Assembly (NCBI GenBank): GCA_026936335.1
Contig: JAPMXV010000029.1
Coordinates: 372,001 to 436,000, forward strand
Source: Mantamonas sphyraenae
Lineage: Eukaryota > CRuMs > Mantamonadidae
DNA length: 64,000 bases
Direction of reading: 5' to 3'
Each line of letters opens with the position of its first letter. Position 1 is the first letter of the stretch. This document shows positions 11,467 through 23,596 of the stretch, piece after piece. The notes under the pieces were generated by a model, which worked only from the letters and a program-made list of their open reading frames with translations, did no database searches and was not told the origin of the DNA. Position numbers and translations under genes: made by a program.

Positions 11467-12568
11467 ATGGACAGCTATTCCTCACGGGTGGATGGCCGCA
11501 CTGGGGAGGAGATTGTGATCATTGACGAGCTGTTTGCAGGTGACGAGAGTGAGTCTCCGGCACGACCGGAGCCTTCCTCGTCATGGCACGGCTCACAAAG
11601 CACCTTTGATTCAATGCGTGGCAGCAAGGACTCGGACACCAGCATGCTGGGGAGCATGAGTGTGGAGCAGCTGATGTCGTCGCCGTTGGGTCAGCCGCGG
11701 GCGGCACCGCGACGCCAGCAACTCGAGGCACTGGGCAAACCCTCGGCACGCAACATCGTGCAGTCAGACCTTTTGTTTGACGAGAGCGTATACGATTATC
11801 CAGCCGATCCGATGGCCATGGGGGCATCGTTCACAGCGTAGGTTGGGCGAGGCATGGCAAAGGACGAACTGATGAGCTGCAAACGCGGCAAAACCGTTAC
11901 CAGGGAGGCGCTCACACGTCCTGCGCACATGACACAGCGACCTGCACGACTCGGGCGCTTCGGGAGCGTTCGGGCTCTACACTGTACATGACTATTTGGA
12001 GGACTCTGGCCTGTTGTCAGGCTTTGAGGCCATGCTCAAGTCGCTGTTTGCCGAGCACCAGCGTGGTTTTGCGCCGCTGAATCTCTTCACCTACGCAGCT
12101 TCGGAATTCGAAAAGTTTGGTCGCTCGTGGGAAGTGATGCGCAGGGAGCGCGCACGACGTGCCCTGGCGGTCGATACGCTGCCGGACATTCTGCAGGAGG
12201 AACTGCGGCGATTGTACGCTACAGTTCGCATCCAGGCGGCCTTTCGCGGCTTCTCGGTGCGCATTGAGAGAAAGCGAGAGCTCAGTGCAGTGCGTATCCA
12301 ATCTGTGTACCGAGGGCACTGTGTGCGCAAGCAGTACCCCCGCTCCCGACCGCAGGAGGGCGAGGACTTGGACGACGAGTTTGTCGCACTGGAGGCGGCG
12401 GCCGCGGCAGAGGCAAAAGGCACAGGTAGCAACAGCAAAGACAACGCACGGACCGGCGCAGGCAAGAACACACCCAAGAGGACCACTGGAGCTGGCAGGG
12501 GGCAGCGAGGCAAACGAACGGCCACACCACAGCGCGGTGGGGGGCAAACCAAATCGTCATCAAAGTAA
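11467..12568 (+). CDS. IQ-motif protein, two exons
   Basis: Proposed join(11467..11837,11938..12568), 333 residues. Donor GTAGGT and acceptor ACACAG match in phase and remove an in-frame TAG. The N-terminal third is acidic and Ser-rich (MDSYSSRVDGRTGEEIV). The centre has a helical stretch (VHDYLEDSGLLSGFEAML). Two consecutive IQ motifs sit at about 218-260 (VRIQAAFRGFSVRIERKR and VRIQSVYRGHCVRKQY), which normally bind calmodulin or EF-hand light chains. The C-terminus is Lys/Arg/Gly-rich and probably disordered. The family was not identified; small IQ proteins of this kind are often flagellar, which fits a ciliated organism but is inference. The stop is only 8 nt before the next start. Confidence 0.75.
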
Positions 12569-12576
12569 ACGGGAGG

Positions 12577-13227
12577 ATGAGGTTGTTCAGGGTATCCATG
12601 TTTGTTGTGTGGGCGCTGGTTGCGTCTGCGATCCTTGTGGCAAACGTGCAGGGTGCGCCGACGGCCAACAAGGACAACAAGGGCGTGCGCACGCTGGATG
12701 TGACCTCAGACAAGGTGGTCGAGCTGTCCAAGGTAAGCTCCTGTGGTGAGAGGAGAGATTCCCAATGCTCTCTTTGCACTTGCAGCCGTGTGCAACTCGT
12801 GCAGCGGCCGGAAACGGACGTGGTGGCCGCGTGCTGACGCCCCTCTCCCAGTTTGCCCTCGACGAGCTCCAGAAGCTGTCAGACAACTACAAAGACCTGA
12901 GCATCAAGCATGTGCAGAGTGCAACCAAGCAGCCAGCTGCTGTACGTGACGCTATCCAATGCCTGAAGACGCCGGGAGACGGTAGGAACCCAGGCTGGGC
13001 ATTCCCCACTCACACGCCTCCCTGCAACCGCATATCCCACACGACGCTCGCACGCATGCACGTCCGCACAGATTGAGGGCCAAGTGTACTTTCTGAAGAC
13101 CAAGCTGCAGCTGAACGACCGCGTAAGCGACCACGAAATCATGGTGCTGGAAAAGTCGGCAGGCAAGTTTGAGGGGATGGCCATCGACACGTTTCCGGAC
13201 GTTGCCACGCCGTCCAAGACGGGGTAA
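12577..13227 (+). CDS. small secreted cystatin-like protein, three exons
   Basis: Proposed join(12577..12732,12852..12941,13072..13227), 133 residues, both introns in phase 0 (donors GTAAGC and GTACGT). The start MRLFRVSMFVVWALVASAIL is a signal peptide, probably cleaved after VQG-A. Exon 2 begins FALDELQKLSDNYKDLSIKH and exon 3 continues IEGQVYFLKTKLQLNDR, then HEIMVLEKSAGKFEGMAIDT. This order of an N-terminal helix (FALDEL), a central QxxxxG-type loop (here QPAAIEGQ) and a beta sheet with HEI resembles type-2/plant-type cystatins, inhibitors of papain-like cysteine proteases. The central loop is not the canonical QxVxG, so inhibitory activity is uncertain. No Cys pairs are seen in the mature part. 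Assembled from three short exons; no single reading frame shows it. Confidence 0.7.
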
Positions 13228-13300
13228 GGAAATGGACACACATTGGGGCGGGATGTGTTACTTTCTTTCTCTTGTGTGTGTATTGTGTACGCTCGTTGGT

Positions 13301-16300
13301 TCACACGGCCACAAAGGCCAGCAGCTGATGCAGCAGCTTGCCCAGGTTTGTCAGCGACTGGGTGTAGCTGAGCAGAAGCTGCGAACGCACCAGAGCCGTC
13401 GCCTCGTCACTCGCTCCAACGTCCACGCCCACGCTGTGTTTGCTGTTGTCCACAAACCCAGCCAGGGCATCCTCGTTCGCCAACACGGTGGTCACGCGCG
13501 TATGCAACGTGTGCAGCGCAACGCTGATCTTCTCCAGCACATTGTCGTCACCTCCACACAACAGGCCGTGCAGAGCCACGAGATGAGCATGCTTTGCCTT
13601 GGGCTTGCGTGGTGGAAGGCTCTTCTTCCACGAAGCCTGCACCATGGCAAGCACAGGCAAAGCATCACGCACGAGCATATTCAACGCAGCCACGTGCGTG
13701 CCCTGCACCTGCGCCTCTGCACCCTCGCCCTGTCCCAGCACCGCCTCTTGTACACGTGTGCACATATCCACAAATCCGTCTGCACACTTGCGCACGGAAG
13801 TGGTTGCCTCTGCGCACAGCCCGTCCACCACGTCTTGACTCTCTCCTTCTGCTGCCGCCAGCTTGGCCACATACGGGAGCGACGCAAGTGCATCTTGAAC
13901 CCACTTCCAATGCGCACAGGCCCACGAGGCATCTCTGGCCACCAAATTCAGCCCGTAGTTTGTGTTGCGCTCCTCCTGGGGCACAAGCGATTCCTCAATC
14001 TGCTTGGCAATGACCTCCAGCTCGATGCTGTCACTGTCAGAGCTATTACCACTGCTGTTGTGGCTACTGTTGCTGCTGCTGCTGCTTCCACTTGCTTCAT
14101 CAGACAGACCCAGCTGATCCAACGTCGCTTGCAACTCTGCTTGCAATTGTTCCACGGACTCATGCTCGGTCACAAGTGCAAGGAACAGCTCGTAGGGTAG
14201 CACACGCAGACGCAGCAGTGCACGTTCGTCAGACAGTTGGACCTGGGGCGTGGCTGCCGTCAGCTGTTTGCTTGCACAGGCTTCCACAAGTTGCGGCTGC
14301 CCTTGCAATGCAAGCGACGACAGGTCTGGTTCTGCTCGGTAGTCGCAATTGCTAACCAGCTGCTGCGTCGCTGCTTTGCTCATCCCCATGCGAGTCAATG
14401 ATGTGCGTACGAGCCCCACCATGTCATCCAGCTGCGTCGACGATTGTGCCAGCGAACTGTTCATGCGCAACACCATGCTCAGCAGCTCGTTCTCCACCAC
14501 GCCACCGGCATAGCTGATCGATCGTTCCTGTCGCAGTACGAATTGCACAAACTCTTCCACCTTGCTGTATGCCAGGCGCACGTAGCTGCGCATGATCTGG
14601 TTCGACGATTTCATCACTCTGCGCAGCTGGTAGCCCTCCATGCACGCGTACATTTGCTCCTGCAGATCTGTCAGGCCGTGCACAACCAGTCCGTCCAGCA
14701 TCAGGTACGCCAGCGAGTCCCACTGGATGTGCTTGATGCTCAGTTCCTGGTAGTGCTTGTGAGCAGGCCACGCCGCACCCAGCGCCGTGTACAGACGCAT
14801 GGCGAACAGCTTGAGAGGGTAGTCATGCGGTGAAGGTACCAGTGCGTCCTCCAACAGCTCCAGCGCACGCACAAGGTATCCCAGTTTGCCCGACAGAGCA
14901 AATTGTCGTACGCAAATCCGCCCCACCAGCATCACAAAGGGATCTCCCACTCCAGGAGACGTTGCCTCTGCCTGCGGAAACTCCTCTCGTGCCTGCCGAT
15001 ACAGACCGGCAAGACGCTCGATCTCTGCCGCTGCTGCCTCCTCCTCCAGATTATCAAAGCCTCCGTACAGGTTGCGTACGTTTTCCAGCGTGATTTGCAT
15101 CAGCGTCTGCTTCAGCGCATCCTCGTGCACACACTTTTCTTCCAGCGCCTGCAACAGCGACGCACGTTCGTCCTCAGCCACCTCGCTCAGGAACGCACGA
15201 AGATCTTCAAAGCAGATCGGCTTGCTACCGAAGCGCACGTAGTAATCCACCAAGATCTGGGTGAGTTCCTGGCCAAGGCCTTTGGCCGCCTCGCTGTGTG
15301 CCATTGTCTTCCACAGGTAGGGTTGAGCGAGGTAGGGGCCTCGCAGCTTACCCTGCAAGCTGCGCTCTGCCTGCAGCCACGCAATCGTGCTTTCCAGCCA
15401 ATCCTGGCCGACTTCAATCTGTGATGCGTCCACTTGCACGCCGCTCTCTTCCTCGTCACTGCCTGTGTTTGCCAGATGCTCGCCAGCAAGTGCGCGCAGC
15501 TCGTCGTACGCCTCACCGCGCTTGCCCTCCATGTGTGCCACCGCCTGACCCACCATGCCTTCGTAAAAGAGCCAGTTGTCTGCGTCATGTTGCGCCAACA
15601 GTTTGTAGTGAAGCATGGCTGCCGTGTCATGCACGCCTGCCAGTTCACAGGCATGTGCCAGCTCACGTAGAAAGTCTGAGCGCACCTTGAACATGGAACT
15701 CGCCTTGCTGCTGCACAGTAGACGCACAGCGTCTGCATACGCCTTCTTGCGGTACACAATCTGCAGGTGCAGCATCAACAGCTGCACATTGTAGTATCCA
15801 TCCTCAATGTTCTTCTCCAGAAGCCTCTCTGCCATTCCCACTTCCAGCTCGTCCGCATGTCCTGTTGGCGCTCGCAGAAACCACGAAATAATCATCCAGT
15901 GGTCATACCGGTTGTGCTTCGTGCCATGCTTTTTCAGCAGCGCCATAGCCATCGACGCCTGCCCGACAAAGTCGTGTTGGGCCACGTACGCCTCGAATGC
16001 AGCAGAACCCAGTTGCTCCTGCTTCGGGTTGCGTTCCCATGCCTCGGTGTACATTGTGGCTGCCTTGTCCACTGTCGTGTCCACCGGTGCACGTACGCGT
16101 GATTGTCGCAACCCACCGTCCTCTGTGTCAGCGTCCTGGAATGTCGCTCACCCGAGCTCTGCATTTCACACTCCTTACATTGGCCCAACATCCCGTACAC
16201 GCGTCGCATGCAATCCAGAATGTTTTCGTCGTCCGATCCCACGGCTGCCACCTCCTCCAAATGGGCCAGTGCCTCCTCCCGTCGGCCGACTGCTGCTAAG

Positions 16301-16678
16301 CACAAAGCCACCAGAACCTGTGTGCACACGCACGCGTCAGCACGCCCTTCTCGGCCTTCTCCACCACTTGCATTGTGTCCTCGCACATTCCGGCACTCCC
16401 TCTCACACACATACTTTGTACATCCACGAGTTGGGCTTCTTCTTCAGCGCCTGCTGGGCAGTTTTCAGTGCAAAGCGTGTGTTGGGCACGTCCGCCAGCA
16501 GCAACGCGTACACCTCGTTCACCTTGCCACGTTCACTCTCGCTCATCACCACAGGCGTGTCGTTGACCTTTTTGGTTGACGATGACGATGATGAGGACGC
16601 CGAAGACGTTTGTGCCTGCCCCTTACGGCCTTTCTGCTTGCCCTTGCCAGCTTTTACTTTTGCACGTTTGCCCGGCAT
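13301..16678 (-). CDS. NAA25: NatB N-terminal acetyltransferase auxiliary subunit NAA25 (Mdm20)
   Basis: Proposed complement(join(13301..16071,16179..16317,16415..16678)), 1057 residues; phases 0 and 1 match and introns are 97 and 107 nt. The N-terminus is basic and Ser-rich. The rest is a superhelix of TPR-like pairs (ALKKKPNSWMYK|VLVALCLAAVGRREEALAHLEE, then YGMLGQ|LDKAATMYTEAWERNPK). The block DHWMIISWFLRAPTG and the adjacent helices resemble Mdm20/NAA25, which anchors the NAA20 catalytic subunit at the ribosome to acetylate Met-Asp/Glu/Asn N-termini. Length is near the roughly 970-residue human protein. A Ser/Asn tract lies near nt 14040-14090. It converges on the cystatin-like gene (73 nt apart) and diverges from the CCDC40-like gene (152 nt). 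Confidence 0.85.
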
Positions 16679-16830
16679 TTTGTTTCAGGTGCATCCACAC
16701 GCGCATGCCTACACCAAGCCATCCACTCTCATTGCACAGGATGCTTTCACACCTTGTCCTTCCCAATCACTCTCCCAGAAACAACCCAAGAACGAGGACG
16801 CGCCAACCAAGGCAAAACTCACACGCACAC

Positions 16831-19800
16831 ATGTCCGACAGCGATCACAGCGACGGCGAGATCGACGAAGACACCCTGGGTACGTTGTACAGTGGTGATT
16901 CCACGTCATCCATGCAATCATCCATCTCACACACTGCCTGTACACACACTGCAGCCGCCCAGATGGGCTGGGGTCGACGCGAGGACGACGACGACGACGA
17001 CGTGCCCGACCTCGAAGAGTACGACGAGGTACAGGTGGGCGATGACGATGACGATGAGTATGACGACGACGACGACGATGAGTATGACGACGACGACGAC
17101 GACGACGACGCAGACTCCATTGCCAGCGGAACCACGGCCGATTTCATGATGCACGACCACGTACGTCGCCACTTCCGTCAGCCCCCATATCACCTGTGCC
17201 AGCGCTTACATTAACACACCCAAACCCCACGCTATCCACTTGTACCGTGCACCCATACAGCCCATGATGGAGCGTATTCAAGCTGCATTTAAGGAGACTC
17301 TGACCAAAAACCTGGAAACCGCCACCCTCGAGCTTCGCGAAAAGGTAACGGCTTTCTTGGCGCCGCCCCACACATGCCCACATTGTCTCACATCCCACCC
17401 CGTGCCCATCCACAGACTGAGGAGGTGCGTAAGATGAAGATTGACCGCGAGCAGCTGGGTGTGCAGCTCTACTCGCAGCAGCAGCAGCTGGCAAAGTTGC
17501 AGCTAAAGCGCGAAGCCGCCATCGAGAACTTCAACCACAGCAAGGCCGTGCGTGAACAGCTCGAGGAGGAAGTCAAAGGATTTCAAGAATCCCTCAAGGA
17601 CCTCAAAGCAGAGGTGCAGGCTGGCCGCAGCGCAGTCACTGCCAAGCAGGCGGACCTGGACAAGCTCAACGCAACCATCAAAGGCCTGGAGCAGTTCAAC
17701 GAAGGCATGAAGAACCAAATTGCAGTCACCCGCCGTGCAACCTACAAGGCCGAAGAGTCGATCTCGAACATGGAGAAGGGCAAGGCCACGCAGGATGAAC
17801 TGCTCGACAGGCTCACCGAAGAGGTGCGCACTCTGCAGGACAAACTCGCCCTTTACGAGGCCCAACTCATCTCCCAGAAGCAGGAAACCTCAGTGGCCTC
17901 GGAGACTCTTGCCGATGCGGGCAACGAGATGGAAGCCATCAACTTTGAAAAGAAGATGCTTGTCCAGCAGTGGAAGAGTTCCCTCATTGCCCTCGAACGC
18001 CGCGACGAGAACCTCAAGGACCTGGAGAATCAGGTCCGCGCACAGTGGGAGGAATCCATGTCTCTGGACGGCGAAATCTCGGCCAACAAGCGCCTCATTG
18101 CCAAGGAGCAGGAGGAAAACGAGAAACTGACGGGCATTCTCAACAAGATCAAGGGCGATTTTCACGGGGTGGAGCGCATGATCAAAGCGGCCGAAGAGAA
18201 GAAGGCCAAAATGGTTGAAGAGTACAACATGTACAAGATCTCCCTGGAGCAGACCGAGGAGGAGATGCAGCGAGTCAGTGGCGAACGCAACATTCTCAAG
18301 AGCACCCTGGCCTCCCTGAACCGCGAGAACGAGCAGGCAGCAGCGCGCATCCGCGAGCTGGAGATCGAGATTCGCAAGAACCTCAGCACACAGACCACGC
18401 TGCAAAAGAGCACCCAGAACGTCACCAAGGCGGCCAACAAGATTGATTCGGCCGTGAACGAAAAGGAAATCGAGGCTGGCAAGCTGGAGAACGAACTGCA
18501 GCGCATTCGCGTGGACATCCTCAACACCCAGTCGCACAACCAGCAACTGGACAGCACCAAGCTGGATCTGCTCAAGGAGCTCAAGGAGAAGGACGACCTG
18601 ATCGAAAAGTACACCACCGAGATCCGAAGGCGCAACGACGTCATTGAAAAGAAACAGAGCGAGGTGGATCGACTCAACCGTCGCTACGACCACCTGGTGT
18701 CCAACATGGAAGACGAGAACCTGGGTCCGCTGGAAGCCACCATCCACAACCTAACCAAGAGCATCTCGGAAAAACAACAGGAGTGTCAGGACATGCAGCA
18801 CGTGTGGCTTAAGCGCCAAACAGACCTCGTGGCGCTGACAAGGGACATCAACGAAAAGAACGAGGCCATCCAGGAGCTGCGCAGCCAGATCACCATTCTG
18901 ACCCAGCGCCGTGTGCGCCTGGACAAACAGTTCACAGGACACGCCACCGAAATCAAGGAGATGGAGGCGTCGATCAGGCAGCTGCACAACGACACCGTGC
19001 GCCTCAACACACTCATCACCGACCAAAGCGGCTCGCTGGGCAACCTGGCCGAATCCAACCTGACACTGGAGACGTCCATGGTAAACAATATCAAGGACCA
19101 GGAACTGGAGAGCGTGCAACTAGAAGCCAAGATTGACGCACTGCGCGACGAGAAGGACGCCATGCTCAACGAACTGGTGGAGGTGGAGCGACAGATCATG
19201 CTCTGGGAAAAGAAGATTCAGCTGGCCAAGGAGACGCAGGAGGCGTTGGACCCAAACTTTGGCATGGCCGAGGTCAAAGCGATGAAGAAGCTGATCCATC
19301 GCATGGAGCTGGATTACACAAAACTGCAGGGCGAGCAGGAAAAGCTGGTCAAGGAGATGGAGCGGTCGATTTACAAACGCGAGATGATTTCGGACAAGTA
19401 CCGCACCAAGAAAGGCACAGTGACCAACACAGCGACGCTCAAGAAGCAGATTGTGGACATCGGCAAGCGACTGACAAAGGCTGTGGGCGACGCCAAGCGC
19501 TGCGACGAAGAGATCAAGCGTGTTCTGGAAGCACAAAAGGCGGTGGGTGCAGAGGTGGAGGATGCCACCGAAGACTACCGCAACCTGCGCTCGCAAAAGG
19601 CCGAGGTACAGCGTGAGGTCCAGTGGACGGGCTTTCAGAAGCAAAAGGGGCTGGAAAAGCTTTCGCGCGTGCAGGAGCGGGCCAAGAAGTATTCGGATCT
19701 GAAGCGCAAGGCACAAGACGGCACACTCAAGGTTATGAGCAAGGAAAAGGCAGTCAAGGTGGAAACCAGTCTGCAAGCAGAAATCGAAAAGACGGCCCAG

Positions 19801-19947
19801 ATCCGCGCCGTTCTGGAACGCCTCGGCACGGAGTTTCCCGACCTCAATGGGTACTTTGGCAACATGATCCACTCCATCGACCAAGACGCCATGCTGGGAA
19901 GTGAAAAGGATGGCGCTGGCAGCAGTAGCAGCAGCAGCAAAATGTAA
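16831..19947 (+). CDS. CCDC40: CCDC40-like axonemal coiled-coil protein
   Basis: Proposed join(16831..17160,17261..17344,17416..19947), 981 residues, both introns phase 0 (donors GTACGT and GTAACG). Exon 1 encodes a very acidic start with runs of Asp (about residues 45-100), as in other CCDC40 proteins. The remainder is almost continuous coiled coil. Segments such as RRATYKAEESISNMEKGKAT and VKAMKKLIHRMELDYTKLQG followed by YKREMISDKY match the CCDC40 family. With CCDC39 it forms the 96-nm ruler that positions inner dynein arms and nexin links on ciliary doublets. The C-terminus is a short Ser tract encoded by AGC repeats. Its stop is 17 nt from the convergent ERCC6L stop. This is one of the two clearest signs of a motile cilium here. 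Confidence 0.85.
17040..17110. repeat. (GAC)n poly-Asp tract
   Basis: GAC/GAT repeats encoding the acidic run in exon 1 of the CCDC40-like gene. Confidence 0.85.
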
Positions 19948-19964
19948 AAGGTGAAGTTTGCTCC

Positions 19965-22900
19965 TCACTCCCAGCCCAACTGGCGTGCCAGTTCACGCAC
20001 AAACCGCTCAACGGACTCTTCTCGAGTGGCTTCATAGACATCCATACCATACTTGATGGCCAGGCCAAAGTTACCTGCTGCACGTGCCTCTTCGGCAAGT
20101 CCCATCAGCTCCCACGGCTCCATCTCGTCATCCACCGAGTCGGACGCCAACGACGGACCTTCCTCCCCACCCAGACCGTCTGATTCTTCGTTTTCTTCGT
20201 CTTCTTCGTCCTCCGGTTCAGACAATCCGTCAAAGATGTCTTGCGGATTCTGCGAAAACACGCGTGCCATGTCATCTAGCTCTTCCACATCGACGCCGTC
20301 GTCGTCATCATTGTCACTGTCATCTGAATCATCGTCCATGTCGTCGTTGAACCCAATGCCATCTCCCTCGGGGTTGTTGTATCCATAGGCATCATCCCGC
20401 TCGAGTGAATCAGGTTCAGCGTGTCGACTCGGCCCACGCACGTACGGAGACAGCAATGACGGCAGATCATCGTCGTCGTCGTACTCATCGCCACCCTCGT
20501 CGTAGAACGCCTCGCTGGTGTCCTGCATGGAGAAACTGTGGTCCAACGGAGCGTCATCTGGAACGACAAACGAGTCGTCGGCGTAGCCATCATCCTCCCC
20601 GTCATCTGACGCTTCATCCTGTTCCTTGAATGCGTCCAAGTCCAGATCATGGCCATGAGGGCTAAAGCTGTGTCGGTGCGACGGAATGGGTCCGGAAAAG
20701 TCGTCTTCGTCCTCCTCTTCTTCGTCCTCCTCCTCATCCGAGGAGTGCCCTTTGCCAAACACGTCCTCCCGTGTGGGATTGATTCGCTCAGCTTTGGGCA
20801 CACGCTTCGGTGCGGGCTTACTTGCTCGCTGGGGCGTGTCCATGTACACCTTGAGACGTTTCTTCGCTTGCACGGCACGCTCAGTCAATGCCCTCGCTGC
20901 GACCTTGTCCAGATGCTGCTTGGAGTCTTCGTTGAAAAGCAGGTTGTGATCTGAGATGCCGTAGATGTCCATGGCCATCAGATCGTCGATGTGTTGGTCC
21001 AACTCAGGGTAGGAAATGCGATCATGTGCGTGCAGCTCAGCCAGTTGCTGTTGTGTCTTGGACACCATCGGGTCGTCATCCAGCTTAAACAATTCGCGCA
21101 GCTCGGCATTGGTGAAGTATCGGTGGTTCTTTTGCTCCATGGTCGACTTGAAGAGGGCACCCTTGAATACCTGCTTGCGGTAGATCTTTTCTTCGATCGT
21201 CCCACAGGTGATCAGCCTGTAGATGACCACATCTCGCTTCTGCCCGATGCGGTAGATACGGTCTTTGGCCTGTTCGTCCACAGTCGGGTTCCACGCAGGG
21301 TCCACAATGACCAAACGGTCGGCACCGGTGAGGGTGATGCCGAGGGACCCAATCTGCGTTGTCAGCAGCATCACCTGGATGCGTGAATCCTCGTTGAAGG
21401 TTTTGATGATCTTTTGCCGCTTCTTCGTATTACGCACATCGCCATCCAGGCGTGACATGACGTAGTTGCGCTCCATGCATAGGTCCTGAATGATGTCCAA
21501 CATCTTCTTGCTCTGGCTAAACACCAGCGTGCGGTGGCCATGACTAGAAAGGTTGTCCAACAGCTTGAAGAGAAACACCAGCTTTGTAGATTGCTCCAGA
21601 ATGGAGTATGCAGCCAGCTTCTGGGCAAATGCGTCGCCGACAAGCGCAGGGTGATCGGCAATCTTTTTCAGCACAGTCAGCTGCACCAGCGGACTGCGCT
21701 TCGTGTCCATAATGGCTTCCTTCACCTCGTCACTGGACAGGAAGTCCCGATACACATCGAGCTGTACCTCGGTCATGGGCAGCCACACGACAAAATCGTT
21801 CTTGCGACAAGACAACGCCTTTGCGCGCAGTGTTTCGCCAATCGGTGTGGCGGGAGGGGCAGGATACAGCGAAGAGGAGGATGAAGATGCCATGCTGCTG
21901 TTCCCACTGCTGCTGCTGCTGCTGCTGCTGCTGGAGGAATCCTTAGGTGGGGCTTGGTTCAGACGGAACACCTCGTCTTTGGTACGCCGAAGGATGTAGG
22001 GCCCAATAAGGTTGAAGAGCTCCTGGTTGACGCGTTCACCGTACTGCTTGGCAGCCAACGACGCGTCTTTGCTGTTGCCGTCGGTGATTGGCGTGCAAAA
22101 CTCCCGCTTGAACACGCGCTGGTCCCCGAGCAGTTCCGGCTGCACAAAGTCCATCAAGGCCCACAGTTCCATGAGATTGTTCTGCACGGGCGTGCCTGTC
22201 ACAATGATGCGGTTGGGACATTCCACCTCCCGCAGCGCCTTGCTTATCTTGATGTTTGGGTTCTTGATCTTGTGGCCCTCGTCAAGAAACATGTAGTGCC
22301 ACTTGACCTTGCAGAATTCTTCCGTGTTGTTCAGCAACATACCTGCCAAAAGATGTGGTTGTGAGTGTGTGTCACTGGTGCATGCTTGCATCGCAACTCA
22401 ACTCACCGTACGTCGTGATGCACACTCCGCGATGCTCCTCCCGAATTTTCTGCAGCTTGCGATTGCGACTCGTCGAAGATCCACCGTAGTACACATGCAC
22501 GGGAATGCGGTCGCCGGCACTGTACGGCGTATGCAATACATGGTCGTGTGAGCGAGGGTGGTGGCGGGCACGACGGGCGAACTTTTCTCGAGACATCATG
22601 ACGGATGGGGGAAGAAGAAATGAACTTACAGGCGGTCAAACTCTGCACGCCAGTGTTCGACTACAGACACGGGACAGAGAATGAGGATGTAGCGACACTG
22701 TTTGGAGTAGAGGAGGCCGATGGAGTAGCACGCAACTTGGACGGTCTTGCCCAAACCCATGTCGTCACCCAGAATGCCTCCCACTTCCTGCCGGAACAAG
22801 TTCCAAAGCCATTCGAGGCCGCTTCGTTGGTATGGATACAATCCTTTGTGGATCTTGCGGGGAAGGCGGAAGCCGTCCGGGAGAAACCAGTCGCGCCGCT

Positions 22901-23498
22901 GCGAGTCAAATGTAAACGGTGTGTCATCGTTGTTCAACGTCTTGTGAGGTGTTTCAGGCTGCGGCCCACCAGACTTGTTCAACGTGGAGGACGGCTCGGA
23001 TGTGGGCGGAAAGTCCGTCGACTTGTTCTCGAGACTCGGCAGGGTGAGGTCCAGCTTGCGCTGCGCGGGCTCGCCTTGTGTCAGTGCCAAGCCGCATGGA
23101 GATGGGAACTCGCAAACAGGTCCGCAAAGACCACGAGTGTGCTGGGATCCTTTTCCGAATGCTGGGTATGCGTGTGTGTGGTGGTTTGCTGGAAGAGCGC
23201 GCCAAAGACGTACCTCCAACGAACGGATTTTCTTGTTCAGCTTCCCGACTTCAAAGCCGTCGAGGGCGTTTGCAGCCTGTTGGTACTTGAGGAGGGCACT
23301 CGCAAGCAGGCCGTCCTTCTCATCCTTCTTTGCTTGCTTGACAAACTTGTTGAAGGTCAGCTTGGCCTCTTTGGATGGCTGTGAGCTGTGTGTGGGTTGG
23401 GCGGGAGTTTCGGCTGACGTCTCTTCCTGCTGCAAGTTGAGTTTGGAACTAAACTCGGCCGTGAGTGCTGAAATGGCCTCACTTGTACTGGTGCTCAT
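19965..23498 (-). CDS. ERCC6L: Snf2-family translocase of the ERCC6L/PICH type
   Basis: Proposed complement(join(19965..22342,22407..22519,22630..23060,23214..23498)), 1068 residues, with matching phases (0, 2, 1). An upstream ATG at 23546 would add 16 residues. The N-terminus has a TPR-like pair (FNKFVKQAKKDEKDGLLASA) typical of PICH. The helicase follows: Walker A GGILGDDMGLGKTVQ, DEGH box (FLDEGHKIKNPN), TGTPVQNNLMELWALMDFVQ, then motifs V/VI (GITLTGADRLVIVDPAWNP, DRIYRIGQKRDV). IYRKQVFKGAL is the PICH-type block after motif VI. A Ser tract from CAG repeats is inserted before SLYPAPPATPIGE. The acidic C-terminus ends with a second short TPR-like helix pair. PICH binds ultrafine anaphase bridges. 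The 153-nt intron (23061-23213) is stop-free and a multiple of three. Confidence 0.87.
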
Positions 23499-23596
23499 GT
23501 TGTTTGCCGGTTCTGTGCTGAAGGGTCGTTCGGAGGACACGGGCACCTTTTTGGTCGAAGCGGCGCCGGCGGCCGCACACCAACCACCAATCCATC

